The notes beneath the pieces were generated by a model. The model was not told the DNA's origin and ran no database searches. It was given only the letters and a program-made list of their open reading frames with translations. From positions 1,798,001 to 1,862,000 of the forward strand of contig NZ_SRLC01000001.1 in NCBI RefSeq assembly GCF_004765605.1: a stretch of 64,000 nt of DNA. Direction: 5' to 3'. This document shows, one piece after another, positions 26,543 through 34,636 of this stretch. Position 1 is the first letter of the stretch; every line of letters starts with the position of its first letter. Made by a program: the position numbers and the translations under genes. Source of the DNA: Hymenobacter aquaticus. GTDB taxonomy: Bacteria > Bacteroidota > Bacteroidia > Cytophagales > Hymenobacteraceae.

Positions 26543-27352
26543 CTATTCCTGGTTGACCTTGATGCCGCCGTTGGTGGTCACGGCTTTCAGGGAAGCGCCG
26601 CCCTGGCCCAGATTGGCGGCAATTTCCTTGTGCATGAAGCCCGATTTGGTCACGGTCAGGTTGTCGGCCTTGATGGAGCCCATCATGGTGCTGGTGTAGA
26701 GCCGGGCCGAGTAGTTTTTGGGCAGGTCCCAGGTGATGCCGCCGTTGGTGGTCGTCACGTCGAGGCCCTGGCCTTCCCACTTGGTGCCGGCCAGCCTGAT
26801 GTTCAGCCCGCCGTTCACGGTCTGGCCTTTCACCCGGCCCGACACGTTGCTGAGCGACACGCCCCCGTTGACGGCCTCAAACTGCACCTCCGAGTCGAGG
26901 TTGCTCAGGCTGATGCCGCCGTTGACGGTGGTCAGGGCCAGGGCCGTTTTGCGGGGCACGAACACCTCGTAGCTTACCGCCCAACCCTGGTCGTTCTGCT
27001 CGGGGCCCTGGGCGCGGAGCGTGTTGCCGGCGCTGGAAATCGTCAGCTTTTTGGCGAGCTGCGCGGCCTCGGCATCGGTTTTGGCCCAGGTGCTCACTTT
27101 GGCCCGGACGCGCACGTCGGCACCGTCCCAGCCCTTCACCGTGATGCCGCCGTTGGCCCGCCCGTCGATGGTCAGCTTTCGGGCGCCGGGGGCGGGCATG
27201 GTCAGCTCGCGGATTTCGCAGTAGCGCCTGGTGCTGTTGGGGCTGGTGTAGGTATTGCCCTCGGTGCAGGCCGAGGTGAACGTGGGAGCGGTTTGGGCCA
27301 GGGCCGGCAGGGTAGTCAGGGCCAGCAGCAGGGCCGCGGAAAAGGTTTTCAT
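26543..27352 (-). CDS. Secreted DUF4097-type beta-helix protein, paralogue 2
   Basis: The 269-residue product has signal peptide MKTFSAALLLALTTLPALAQ and the shared N-terminal cysteine pair (TSACTEGNTYTSP...RRYCEIRE). The same strand series as its neighbours follows: LTIDGRANGGITVKGWDGAD, AVSYEVFVPRKTALALTTVN, TVNGGLNIRLAGTKWEGQGL, TTNGGITWDLPKNYSARLY, ending LKAVTTNGGIKVNQE. Identity to paralogue 1 is high along the whole length, so it arose by tandem duplication. The start at 27352 is set by the signal peptide. Confidence 0.87.
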   Translation of the reverse strand: MKTFSAALLLALTTLPALAQTAPTFTSACTEGNTYTSPNSTRRYCEIRELTMPAPGARKLTIDGRANGGITVKGWDGADVRVRAKVSTWAKTDAEAAQLAKKLTISSAGNTLRAQGPEQNDQGWAVSYEVFVPRKTALALTTVNGGISLSNLDSEVQFEAVNGGVSLSNVSGRVKGQTVNGGLNIRLAGTKWEGQGLDVTTTNGGITWDLPKNYSARLYTSTMMGSIKADNLTVTKSGFMHKEIAANLGQGGASLKAVTTNGGIKVNQE

Positions 27353-27447
27353 AGCGCAGAAAGGAAGAAGTGAAAGTTGAGGCGGCCGCAACGGCGGGCC
27401 GCTTATCTAGCTAGAAGCAAGTAAGGCGCGAAGCGTTGCCTGGGCTG

Positions 27448-28251
27448 TTACTGGGCGCGCTTGATGGAGATGCCGCCGTTGGTGGTCACGGCCCTGACGG
27501 GGGCGCCGCCCTGACCCAGGTTCACGGCTATTTCCCGCCCGATTTTGCCTTTCACCGCCGTATCGAAGTCGGTGTCGACGGGGCCGTGCTGGGTGCTGCT
27601 GTAGAGCTGGGCCGAGTAGTTGGCCGGTACTTTCCAGGCAATGCGGCCGTTCTGAGTGGCCACGTCGAGGCCCTTGCCCTCCCACTTCTTACCGGCCAGC
27701 GTGATGTTCAGAGCCCCATTCTGGGTGTGGCCGCGCACGTCGCCGCCCGCCCCGGCAATGGTGACCGAGCCGTTCTGGGCCTCGAACGTAACCGGGCCGC
27801 GCAGGTCCTTCAGGCTGATGCTGCCGTTGTGGGTTTTCAGGTCCAGGGCCGTTTTTTCGGGCACGAATATCTCGTAGCTCACCGCCCACTGCTGCTCCTC
27901 TTCTGCCGCCGGGCCGGCTTGCAGGCGGTTGTTGCTGGTTGAAATCTGCACGGTGGCCGCCTGCGCCTTGGCCGCGGCGGCATCGGCGCCCCAGATGCTT
28001 ATTTTGGCCCGCACCCGCACGTCTTGCCCCGCCCAGCTTTTCACCGTGATGCTGCCGTTGCGCCGCCCGTCCACCGTCAGCGGCCCCGACTTGGGCACGG
28101 CCATCATCAGGTCGCGGGTTTCGCAGTAGCGCTCCTGGCCGCTGTGGTAGTATTTGCCCTCGTCGCAGGTCGAGGTGAAGGCGGGGGCCGTTTGCGCGGC
28201 TACGGGCAGGGCCGCCGTGCTGAGCAAGAAAGCGGCAAGTAATTTTTTCAT
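27448..28251 (-). CDS. Secreted DUF4097-type beta-helix protein, paralogue 3
   Basis: The 267-residue product has signal peptide MKKLLAAFLLSTAALPVAAQ, cysteine pair STCDEGKYYHSGQERYCETR, then LTVDGRRNGSITVKSWAGQD, AVSYEIFVPEKTALDLKTHN, HTQNGALNITLAGKKWEGKG and ATQNGRIAWKVPANYSAQLY, ending VRAVTTNGGISIKRAQ. It is the first gene of the triplet in transcription order and the most diverged (RNG/QNG in place of ANG/VNG). Two 14-bp palindromes 69-104 bp upstream look like a control site for it, and perhaps for the whole set. Confidence 0.87.
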   Translation of the reverse strand: MKKLLAAFLLSTAALPVAAQTAPAFTSTCDEGKYYHSGQERYCETRDLMMAVPKSGPLTVDGRRNGSITVKSWAGQDVRVRAKISIWGADAAAAKAQAATVQISTSNNRLQAGPAAEEEQQWAVSYEIFVPEKTALDLKTHNGSISLKDLRGPVTFEAQNGSVTIAGAGGDVRGHTQNGALNITLAGKKWEGKGLDVATQNGRIAWKVPANYSAQLYSSTQHGPVDTDFDTAVKGKIGREIAVNLGQGGAPVRAVTTNGGISIKRAQ

Positions 28252-28319
28252 GGGAGTAAGGCTGGTTGGGAAGAAGTTGAACAACGGACGGCCCGCAAAC
28301 CGGAACCGCTGCACAACCA

Positions 28320-28355
28320 ACGAAATATTTCGTATTTAATCACGAATTATTTCGT
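28320..28355 (-). promoter_or_regulatory. Paired 14-bp operator-like palindromes
   Basis: ACGAAATATTTCGT (28320-28333) is a perfect palindrome, and ACGAATTATTTCGT (28342-28355) is a second copy with one mismatch. They are centred 22 bp apart, two helical turns. They lie upstream of DUF4097 paralogue 3 and 55 bp beyond the hutG stop, in an AT-rich patch. A dimeric regulator binding both sites is inferred. Confidence 0.6.
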
Positions 28356-28409
28356 ACTTCTTTTCCAGCCGCCGCCCCTTACTCGATTAACGCATTATTA
28401 CACAACAAA

Positions 28410-29327
28410 TTACTTACCCGATATTTCCTGCGCCACCCCCGTAATAAAGGCCGTAATGATGGTAGCGGCCAGCCGGGCCGTCTGGTTGTCCCGGTCGAAA
28501 ACCGGGTTCAGCTCCACCACTTCAAACAGGCGCACGGCCGGGTGCCGGCCGGCCAGGAAAGCCGCTTCCACGGCCTGCCGGGGCGTAAACCCATCGGCAC
28601 TGGGTGCCGACACGGCCGGGGCGTAGGCTTCGGCGCACCCGTCGATGTCGAAGCTGACGAAGGCGGAGCCCCCGGCGGCGGCGCGGCGCAGGGCCCGCTC
28701 CATAAACAGCGCCATGCCATCCTGCTGCACGTGGGCCAGGGGCACGATGGTAGCCTGCTGCTGGTGCAGAAAGTCGATATCCTCCTTGGTGTTGAGGTTA
28801 GAATGCAGGCCGATTTCGGTGAAACGAGCCCCGGCCAGCACGTTTTCCCGTAGGAGCTTGCCAAAGGGCGTCCCGCTGCTGATGAGGCCGGGCCGGTCTT
28901 TCACGTCGGCGTGGGCGTCGAGGTTGATGCCGCCCACGGGCTGCCCGCCGCTGGCATCGGAAAGGCCGCGCACGGTGCTGTAGGTGCCGTCGTGGGAGCC
29001 GCCCAGCACGACTACCCGCGGGTATTGCGCCAGCAGCTCGGCCAGGCGCTGCTGGATGGTGGCGTGATTTACAGTATGGTCGGGGTCGAGCAGGGCCAGG
29101 TTGCCCGCGTCGGCGATGCGCAGCGCGGAGAGGTCCACGTCGTGCTCCAGGTTGTAGGTTTTGTGGTAGCGGCGCAGCTCCCGGCGGATGGCGTCGGGGG
29201 CGTGCACGGCCCCGGCCCGGCCGCCTTCCAGCACGGTACCAAAATCGAGGGGCAGGCCCACCAGGCAGATATCGGCCTGGGGCAGCTCGGCGGCGGGCCG
29301 GATCAATTCGCGCAGAAACGTGGGCAT
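28410..29327 (-). CDS. hutG: Formimidoylglutamase (arginase family)
   Basis: HutG hydrolyses N-formimino-L-glutamate to glutamate and formamide, the last step of one histidine-degradation route. The 305-residue product is a ureohydrolase with Mn-binding motifs VVLGGSHDGTYSTVRG, GGINLDAHADVKDR and FVSFDIDGCAEAYAPAVSAP, and an N-terminal GLPLDFGTVLEGGRAGAVHA. The third motif resembles formimidoylglutamase more than arginase or agmatinase. hutU lies 4.4 kb away on the same strand, separated by the MBL and DUF4097 genes. The start at 29327 gives the family N-terminus. Confidence 0.85.
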   Translation of the reverse strand: MPTFLRELIRPAAELPQADICLVGLPLDFGTVLEGGRAGAVHAPDAIRRELRRYHKTYNLEHDVDLSALRIADAGNLALLDPDHTVNHATIQQRLAELLAQYPRVVVLGGSHDGTYSTVRGLSDASGGQPVGGINLDAHADVKDRPGLISSGTPFGKLLRENVLAGARFTEIGLHSNLNTKEDIDFLHQQQATIVPLAHVQQDGMALFMERALRRAAAGGSAFVSFDIDGCAEAYAPAVSAPSADGFTPRQAVEAAFLAGRHPAVRLFEVVELNPVFDRDNQTARLAATIITAFITGVAQEISGK

Positions 29328-29434
29328 GGGCAAGGGGCAACGAGGGTGGAAAACGGCGAAATGTAGCTTGATCCGGGCATTCGTGCCCGGCCCGCCGGCC
29401 CGGTCCGGCCTCATTTTCCTGCGTATCTTGCCTT

Positions 29435-29890
29435 ATGCTTACTCGTCTTCTGCTTTTCAGCGCCCTGCTGCTGGCAACCGTCGGCGGCCGGCCAGCCCAG
29501 GCCCAGCAACGCACCCAACCCAAGTCGGCGGTGCTCAGCGCCTCGTTTTTCCGGTCCTACACCTACCTCTCCTACGCCATCGTCGATACGGAAACCAGCG
29601 CCAAGCCGATGCTGGCCCAGGGCGTGGGCGGCTCGCTGACCCTGCACCCCGACGGCACCTACCAGAAACGCCTGCAGCTGGCGGGCAACGGCGGCACGAT
29701 GAGCTTCAGCCAGGACGGCCGCTTTACCTTCTCCGGCGACCAAATCACCTTTCGCTACACCGACAGCAAAGGCCAGGCCCGCTCCGACCAGGGCTCGTTC
29801 GTGTTTCAGCCCAAGGCCCGCACCCTCACGCTGACGCTGATCGGCTACCCGGCCGGCAACAAAGGCATCTACACCCTGCGGGCGGATTAA
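29435..29890 (+). CDS. Small secreted hypothetical protein
   Basis: The 151-residue product has a cleavable signal (MLTRLLLFSALLLATVGGRP, then AQAQ). The mature domain is all-beta (GGSLTLHPDGTYQKRLQLAG, GRFTFSGDQITFRYTD), similar in feel to lipocalin-like or stress-sensor folds in Bacteroidota, but no family is assigned. It is divergent from hutG with TATCTTGC 12 bp before the start codon as a possible promoter core. Confidence 0.68.
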   Translation: MLTRLLLFSALLLATVGGRPAQAQQRTQPKSAVLSASFFRSYTYLSYAIVDTETSAKPMLAQGVGGSLTLHPDGTYQKRLQLAGNGGTMSFSQDGRFTFSGDQITFRYTDSKGQARSDQGSFVFQPKARTLTLTLIGYPAGNKGIYTLRAD

Positions 29891-29894
29891 TTGG

Positions 29895-29965
29895 TTGTTG
29901 ATTGTTGGGAGTTGATTGTTGGAAGTTGTGATGCGTTTTAACGATCAACTCCCAACAATCAACAA
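29895..29965. repeat. 22-bp inverted repeat of the TTGTTGATTGTTGGGAG family
   Basis: Arms 29895-29916 and 29944-29965 are perfectly complementary. The AACAATCAACAA-type sequence resembles the AACAACTAACAA run inside the ketosynthase gene near 47345-47395, suggesting a dispersed low-complexity repeat. Confidence 0.75.
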
Positions 29966-29997
29966 TTCTCCCAATTGCGCCCGGCCGCCCTTTCTGC

Positions 29998-30005
29998 TAA
30001 CTTGC
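29998..30005 (+). promoter_or_regulatory. Promoter core (TAACTTGC) of yebC
   Basis: TAACTTGC with a TTG at 29975-29977, 20 bp upstream, matches the Bacteroidota -33/-7 arrangement and lies 68 bp before the ATG. Confidence 0.5.
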
Positions 30006-30073
30006 AGCCCCTTTCTGGGCCACCCACCCAGCTCAACAACTCACAAATTCACCATTTCACTCATTCACTATAG

Positions 30074-30808
30074 ATGGGAAGAGCATTTGAATTCCGCAAA
30101 GGCCGGAAGATGAAGCGCTGGGACAAGATGTCCAAGGACTTTACCCGCATCGGCCGGGAAATCGTAATGGCCGTGAAGGAAAGTGGTCCTAACCCGGATA
30201 CCAACTCCCGCCTGCGCACGGCCATGCAGAACGCCAAGGGCGTGAACATGCCCAAGGACCGCGTGGAAGCCGCCATCAAGCGGGCCAGCAGCAAGGAGGA
30301 AAAAGACTACCAGGAAGTGGTGTACGAGGGCTACGCGCCCCACGGCGTGGCCGTCGTCATCGAAACGGCCACCGACAACCCGACCCGCACCGTGGCCAAC
30401 GTGCGCATGTACTTCAACCGGGGCAACGGCGCCCTGGGCACGGCCGGCTCCTCAGACTACACCTTTACCCGCAAGGGCGTGTTCCGCCTCGCCGCCGAGG
30501 GCCTCGACCTCGACGAGCTGGAGCTGGAGCTGATTGATGCCGGCGCCGAAGACGTGTACGCCGACCAGGAAGAAGACGAGCACGGCAACGTGAAGGACTT
30601 CATCGTGGTGGAAACCGCCTTCACCGACTTCGGCCAGATGCAGAAAGCCCTGGAAGAAAAGCACCTCAACGTGGTGTCGGCCAACCTGCAGCGCGTGCCC
30701 AACACGACCGTAACCCTGGAAGGCGAGCAGCTGGAAGAGGTGATGAACCTGATTGAGAAGTTCGAAGAGGACGACGACGTGCAGGCCGTATACCACACGC
30801 TGGGCTAA
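30074..30808 (+). CDS. YebC/PmpR-family DNA- or ribosome-associated regulator
   Basis: The 244-residue product is a standard TACO1/YebC protein: MGRAFEFRKGRKMKRWDKMS at the N-terminus, GPNPDTNSRLRTAMQNAKGV, MPKDRVEAAIKRASSKE, YEGYAPHGVAVVIETATDNP and the acidic C-terminal domain. Family members were described as transcriptional regulators, and more recently as factors that relieve ribosome stalling at proline stretches. It is monocistronic, with a predicted promoter before it and a hairpin after it. Confidence 0.93.
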   Translation: MGRAFEFRKGRKMKRWDKMSKDFTRIGREIVMAVKESGPNPDTNSRLRTAMQNAKGVNMPKDRVEAAIKRASSKEEKDYQEVVYEGYAPHGVAVVIETATDNPTRTVANVRMYFNRGNGALGTAGSSDYTFTRKGVFRLAAEGLDLDELELELIDAGAEDVYADQEEDEHGNVKDFIVVETAFTDFGQMQKALEEKHLNVVSANLQRVPNTTVTLEGEQLEEVMNLIEKFEEDDDVQAVYHTLG

Positions 30809-30839
30809 GCCTTGCCGAACCGGAAAAACCTTCCGAAAC

Positions 30840-30876
30840 GCGGGCCGCTCCGGTTGGGGCGGCCCGCGGTGCTTTT
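30840..30876 (+). terminator. Terminator after yebC
   Basis: GCGGGCCGC (30840-30848) pairs with GCGGCCCGC (30859-30867), followed by a short T run (CTTTTACC). Confidence 0.8.
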
Positions 30877-30881
30877 ACCGC

Positions 30882-30889
30882 TACCTTCG
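30882..30889 (+). promoter_or_regulatory. Promoter core (TACCTTCG) of the DinB gene
   Basis: TACCTTCG lies 32 bp before the ATG; the same octamer precedes the AAA gene at 63526. Confidence 0.4.
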
Positions 30890-30921
30890 ACTTCCAATCA
30901 GCCCTCCGGAATACCCATCTC

Positions 30922-31491
30922 ATGCAGCTCCAGGCCACAATTACCGAAATCCGGGACCGTCTGAACTCAACCTTTGCCAAGCAGGACGAGTGGTTTGATA
31001 AACCGGCCGAGCTGCGCGCTTTCCGCCCGCAACACGGGGGCTGGACCATCGACGAAGTATTGGAGCATATCGGGCTGACCAACCACTATCTACTCATCCT
31101 CATCACCAAAGCCACCCGCAAAGCTTTGCTGAATGCTGCCGACGCCGACCTGCAGGCTGAGCTGAGCAGCCACGTATTTCAGCGCGACAAGCTCACTGAA
31201 ATTGGGCAGCATAAGTCTTTTGCCTGGGTGCGTCCCGAGCACATGGAACCCACCGGCGCCAAGCCCCTGCCCGAAGTACGCGCCCAGCTGCAAGACCAGC
31301 TCGGCCAGTGCCTCAACAGCCTAAACCAACTCAAAAACGGGGAAGGCGTGCTCTATAAAACGACCATGTCGGTGAATGAGCTGGGCAAAATTAACGTGTA
31401 TGAGTACCTGTATTTTCTGGCTCAGCACGGCCAGCGCCACCTGACCCAGATGGCAAAGAACGAAGCCGAATTTGCGGCTCGCCCCCGCTAG
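30922..31491 (+). CDS. DinB-superfamily four-helix protein
   Basis: The 189-residue protein has the DinB/YfiT-like metal-site pattern: His in GWTIDEVLEHIGLTNHYLL, and the C-terminal pair in YFLAQHGQRHLTQM. Members are putative metal-dependent thiol transferases or hydrolases; a specific substrate cannot be named. It ends 31 bp before the serine-hydrolase start on the same strand, so the two may be co-transcribed. Confidence 0.85.
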   Translation: MQLQATITEIRDRLNSTFAKQDEWFDKPAELRAFRPQHGGWTIDEVLEHIGLTNHYLLILITKATRKALLNAADADLQAELSSHVFQRDKLTEIGQHKSFAWVRPEHMEPTGAKPLPEVRAQLQDQLGQCLNSLNQLKNGEGVLYKTTMSVNELGKINVYEYLYFLAQHGQRHLTQMAKNEAEFAARPR

Positions 31492-31522
31492 TCTTAGCCG
31501 TTTTCCTGCTCTTCCGAATTCT

Positions 31523-32593
31523 ATGAAATTCCTCATTACCAGCCTGTTTTTATTGTTCTACTCCTTTCTTGCCACGGCCCAGCAAGCCGAGCTGGAAGCC
31601 CTGCGCAAGCGCGAAAACGTCACCGGCTTGCAGCTGGTTTACACCAGAAAGGGCGAAACCAGGCAGTACAGCCTCGGGCAGCGGCAGGCCAGCACCACCC
31701 CGGCCCCGATGACGGCCACGACCACCATGCAGGCTGCTTCGCTGGGCAAAGTGGTGCTGGCCTACACCGCCCTGCGCCTCCACGACCAGGGCCGCTTCGA
31801 CCTCGACCAGCCCCTGCTGACTTACGCGCCCTACCCGCGCCTGCAAAACGAGCCCCGAGCCACCCGGATTACCGCCCGCATGGTGCTGGGCCATACCACC
31901 GGCCTGCCCAACTGGGCCGATTACCCCCTGGCCGAAAGCTGGAAAACCTCGCAGCTGACGTTGAAATTCGCCCCCGACAGCTGCTGGAGCTACTCCGGGG
32001 AAGGCTACGTGTGGCTGCAGCGCACCCTGGAGCACCTTACCGGTAAGTCGCTCGAAGAACTGGCCCGGCAGGAGGTTTTCAAGCCCCTGAAGATGCCCCA
32101 CAGCTCCTTCGTCTGGCAAGCCCGCTTCGAGCAGAACGCTGCCTACGGCCACGATAAAGCCGGCCAGCCCACCGACGTCAAGCGGTTCCGGGAGCCCAAC
32201 GGCGGCTTTAGCCTGCTGACCACCGCCGCCGACTACAGCCGCTTCCTGCGGGCCCTGCTGACGGGCCAGGGCCTGAAGCCCGCCACCGCCCGGCTACTGA
32301 CCACCGCCGCCACCCCCGCCACCCGCTGCACCACGCCCCTCACCCCCACCGATGCCAGCATCAGCTGGGCCTGGGGGCCGGGACTGGCCGCTACCAGCCA
32401 CGGCCCGGCCCAGTGGCACTGGGGCGACAACGGCGACTTCCGCGGCTTCTTCATGACCTTTCCCCAAACCCAGGAAACCCTGCTCCTGCTCACCAACAGC
32501 GCCAACGGCCTCAAAATCGTGGACGACGTGCTGCGCCTCTTCGTGGGCCCCGGCCAGTACCAGGCCATGCAGTGGCTAGCCGAGGAGAAATAG
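31523..32593 (+). CDS. Secreted serine hydrolase (class C beta-lactamase/PBP-like)
   Basis: The 356-residue product has a signal peptide (MKFLITSLFLLFYSFLATAQ) and the serine-transpeptidase/beta-lactamase fold. The SxxK motif is AASLGKVVLAYTAL, the YxN-like motif is SYSGEGYVWLQ and the third motif is HWGDNGDFRGFF (HxG). Such enzymes act in the periplasm as esterases, D-Ala peptidases or beta-lactamase relatives; resistance function is not implied. The ATG at 31523 is chosen for the signal peptide; the longer frame overlaps the DinB gene. Confidence 0.88.
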   Translation: MKFLITSLFLLFYSFLATAQQAELEALRKRENVTGLQLVYTRKGETRQYSLGQRQASTTPAPMTATTTMQAASLGKVVLAYTALRLHDQGRFDLDQPLLTYAPYPRLQNEPRATRITARMVLGHTTGLPNWADYPLAESWKTSQLTLKFAPDSCWSYSGEGYVWLQRTLEHLTGKSLEELARQEVFKPLKMPHSSFVWQARFEQNAAYGHDKAGQPTDVKRFREPNGGFSLLTTAADYSRFLRALLTGQGLKPATARLLTTAATPATRCTTPLTPTDASISWAWGPGLAATSHGPAQWHWGDNGDFRGFFMTFPQTQETLLLLTNSANGLKIVDDVLRLFVGPGQYQAMQWLAEEK

Positions 32594-32673
32594 CCATTCC
32601 TGATTAGCCGTAAAGCCAGTCCGTAGCGCGAACTTTGTAGCTAGCCTGCCTAGCGTCGTTCGTGTGTGCACAA

Positions 32674-32745
32674 GTCGTCTGGCTCCCCGAAGAATGCTTG
32701 ATGCGCATTCCCTTTTTTGGAGAGGGGCCGGGAGTGAGGCGCACC
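32674..32745. repeat. Dispersed repeat upstream of the RluE-like gene
   Basis: Begins with GTCGTCTGGCTCCCC, identical to the start of the repeats at 36.5 kb and inside hutU. It continues with GCTTGATGCGC and GGAGAGGGGC, which recur near 63378-63412. It appears to be a mosaic of two repeat families. Confidence 0.6.
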
Positions 32746-32768
32746 CCAGAACGAGCCGCATCGAAACC

Positions 32769-33404
32769 ATGATTGAAAACCCCGAAGAACCCGAAATCAT
32801 CCACCGCCACTTTATGGTGCATAAGCCCTGGGGCTACATGAGCCAGTTTGTGTGCGAGCTGAAAAAAAAGAAGCTCCTGGGCGCGCTTCACGACTTTCCC
32901 GCCGGCACCATGTCCATCGGCCGCCTCGACGAAGCCAGTGAGGGTCTGCTGCTGCTCACCACCAACGGCAAAGTCAGTGAGCAGATCCGGGCCAAATCGG
33001 TGGAGAAGGAGTACTACGCCCAGGTCGACGGCCTGATTACCGACGAGGCCGTGGCCCAGCTCCAGCAGGGCGTCGAAATCGGGCTGCACGGCGACAAGTA
33101 CCAGACCCTGCCCTGCCGGGCTTTCCGCCTGGAAACGGCCCCCGACCTGGGCGCGCGGGGCCGCAAAATCCGCGACGAGCGGCACGGGCCCACCAGTTGG
33201 GTGTCCATCATTGTCACGGAGGGCAAATTCCGGCAGGTGCGCAAGATGACGGCCGCCGTGGGCTTTCCCACCCTGCGCCTGGTGCGGGTGCGCATCGGCA
33301 GCATCGAGCTGGGCAGCCTAGCCGCCGGCGAAGTGCGGGAAGTGGGCGGCTTTTTCGCCGCCGCGCCCGTGCCCACCGTGGTGCCCCTGCCCGAACAGGC
33401 GTAG
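32769..33404 (+). CDS. RluE-like 23S rRNA pseudouridine synthase
   Basis: The 211-residue protein lacks an S4 domain and starts directly with the catalytic domain, as RluE does (RluE isomerises U2457 of E. coli 23S rRNA). Motif II with the catalytic Asp is MSIGRLDEASEGLLLLT; FMVHKPWGYMSQF and EGKFRQVRKMTAAVGFPTLR are the other family landmarks. The start at 32769 avoids translating a dispersed repeat that fills the upstream frame. The exact uridine is inferred. Confidence 0.85.
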   Translation: MIENPEEPEIIHRHFMVHKPWGYMSQFVCELKKKKLLGALHDFPAGTMSIGRLDEASEGLLLLTTNGKVSEQIRAKSVEKEYYAQVDGLITDEAVAQLQQGVEIGLHGDKYQTLPCRAFRLETAPDLGARGRKIRDERHGPTSWVSIIVTEGKFRQVRKMTAAVGFPTLRLVRVRIGSIELGSLAAGEVREVGGFFAAAPVPTVVPLPEQA

Positions 33405-33497
33405 CCGAGGCTGCTTTTGGCCGGGGCGGGAATTATGGCTAGGTTTAACAGTCGGCCTCTCACCGGCTTGTTCCACTTTTTTTCAGCCCTGCCCGCC

Positions 33498-34589
33498 ATG
33501 CTCCCCACGTTCTTTCGCCCTGCCGCCCTGCTGCTGGCTGGCCTCAGCACCCTGGCCGCCTGCTCCCAGCAAACCGCCCAGGATACCCCGGCCTCTGCTG
33601 GCTCCGCTACCCATCAGGCGGCCGTTCCGGCCGCCTACTTCCAGAGCGCCGAAACCGGCGTGCAGGACGGCGGCGTGCGGGTTATTCCCATCACCACGCC
33701 CAAGGGCAAGTTCAACATCTGGACCAAGCGCTTCGGCCATAACCCGCGCATCAAAGTGCTGCTGCTCAACGGCGGCCCCGGCGCCACCCACGAGTACTTC
33801 GAGTGCATGGAAAGCTTCCTGCCCAAAGAAGGCATCGAGTTTATCTACTACGACCAGCTCGGCTGCGGCAACTCCGACAACCCCCGCGACACGGCCATGT
33901 GGAGCCTGCCGCGCTACGTGGAGGAAGTCGAGCAGGTGCGCCAGGCCCTGAAGCTCGATAAGGACAACTTCTACCTGCTGGGCCACAGCTGGGGCGGCAT
34001 CCTGGCCGCCGAGTACGCCTTTAAGTACCAGCAGCACCTCAAGGGCCTCATCATTTCCAACATGATGATGAGTTGCCCCGACTACGGCAAGTATGCCGAC
34101 CAGGTGCTGGCCAAGCAGCTGAAGCCCGAAGTGCTGGCCGAAATTCGGCAGATCGAAGCCCGCAAGGACTTCCAGAACCCGCGCTACATGGCGCTGCTCA
34201 TGCCCAACTTCTACGCCGAGCACATCTGCCGCCTGCCCCTCGACCAGTGGCCTGAGCCCGTGACGCGCTCCTTCGCCAAAATGAACCAGTCGCTCTACGT
34301 CACCATGCAGGGCCCCAGCGAGTTTGGCGTGGCCGGCAAGCTCGTGAACTGGAACCGCGTGCCCGACCTGCCCCAACTCTCGGTGCCCGTGCTCAGCATC
34401 GGCGGCAAATACGACACGATGGACCCCGAGCACATGCGCATGGTAGCCCAGAAAGTGCAGCACGGCACCGCCCTGATCTGCCCCAACGGCAGCCACATGA
34501 GCTTCTACGACGACCAGCAAACCTACATGCGCGGCCTCACGAAGTGGATTCTGGGCGTGGATAAGGGCGAAGAAAAGGTGGCGCTGTAG
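33498..34589 (+). CDS. Proline-iminopeptidase-family lipoprotein hydrolase
   Basis: The 363-residue alpha/beta hydrolase has a lipoprotein signal (LLAGLSTLAAC, lipobox LAAC). Oxyanion segment LLLNGGPGATHEYFE, nucleophile elbow YLLGHSWGGILAAEY, acid GGKYDTMDP and catalytic His PNGSHMSFYDD fit the proline-iminopeptidase/tricorn-interacting-factor F1 group. These remove N-terminal residues, often Pro, from short peptides; an envelope-anchored peptide-scavenging role is inferred. The ATG at 33498 is set by the signal sequence. Confidence 0.88.
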   Translation: MLPTFFRPAALLLAGLSTLAACSQQTAQDTPASAGSATHQAAVPAAYFQSAETGVQDGGVRVIPITTPKGKFNIWTKRFGHNPRIKVLLLNGGPGATHEYFECMESFLPKEGIEFIYYDQLGCGNSDNPRDTAMWSLPRYVEEVEQVRQALKLDKDNFYLLGHSWGGILAAEYAFKYQQHLKGLIISNMMMSCPDYGKYADQVLAKQLKPEVLAEIRQIEARKDFQNPRYMALLMPNFYAEHICRLPLDQWPEPVTRSFAKMNQSLYVTMQGPSEFGVAGKLVNWNRVPDLPQLSVPVLSIGGKYDTMDPEHMRMVAQKVQHGTALICPNGSHMSFYDDQQTYMRGLTKWILGVDKGEEKVAL

Positions 34590-34636
34590 GTGTTATTGCT
34601 TAGGAATAACTAAAAGGACTATAATTTCCCGGACCC

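Noticed and set aside
22225..29327. Complete hut operon
   Set aside because: Only hutU and hutG can be supported; the intervening genes are not histidine ammonia-lyase or imidazolonepropionase.
31523..32593. Antibiotic-resistance beta-lactamase
   Set aside because: The serine hydrolase has SxxK and HxG motifs but only a degenerate YxN, as in the broad PBP/esterase group; no resistance function can be claimed from sequence.
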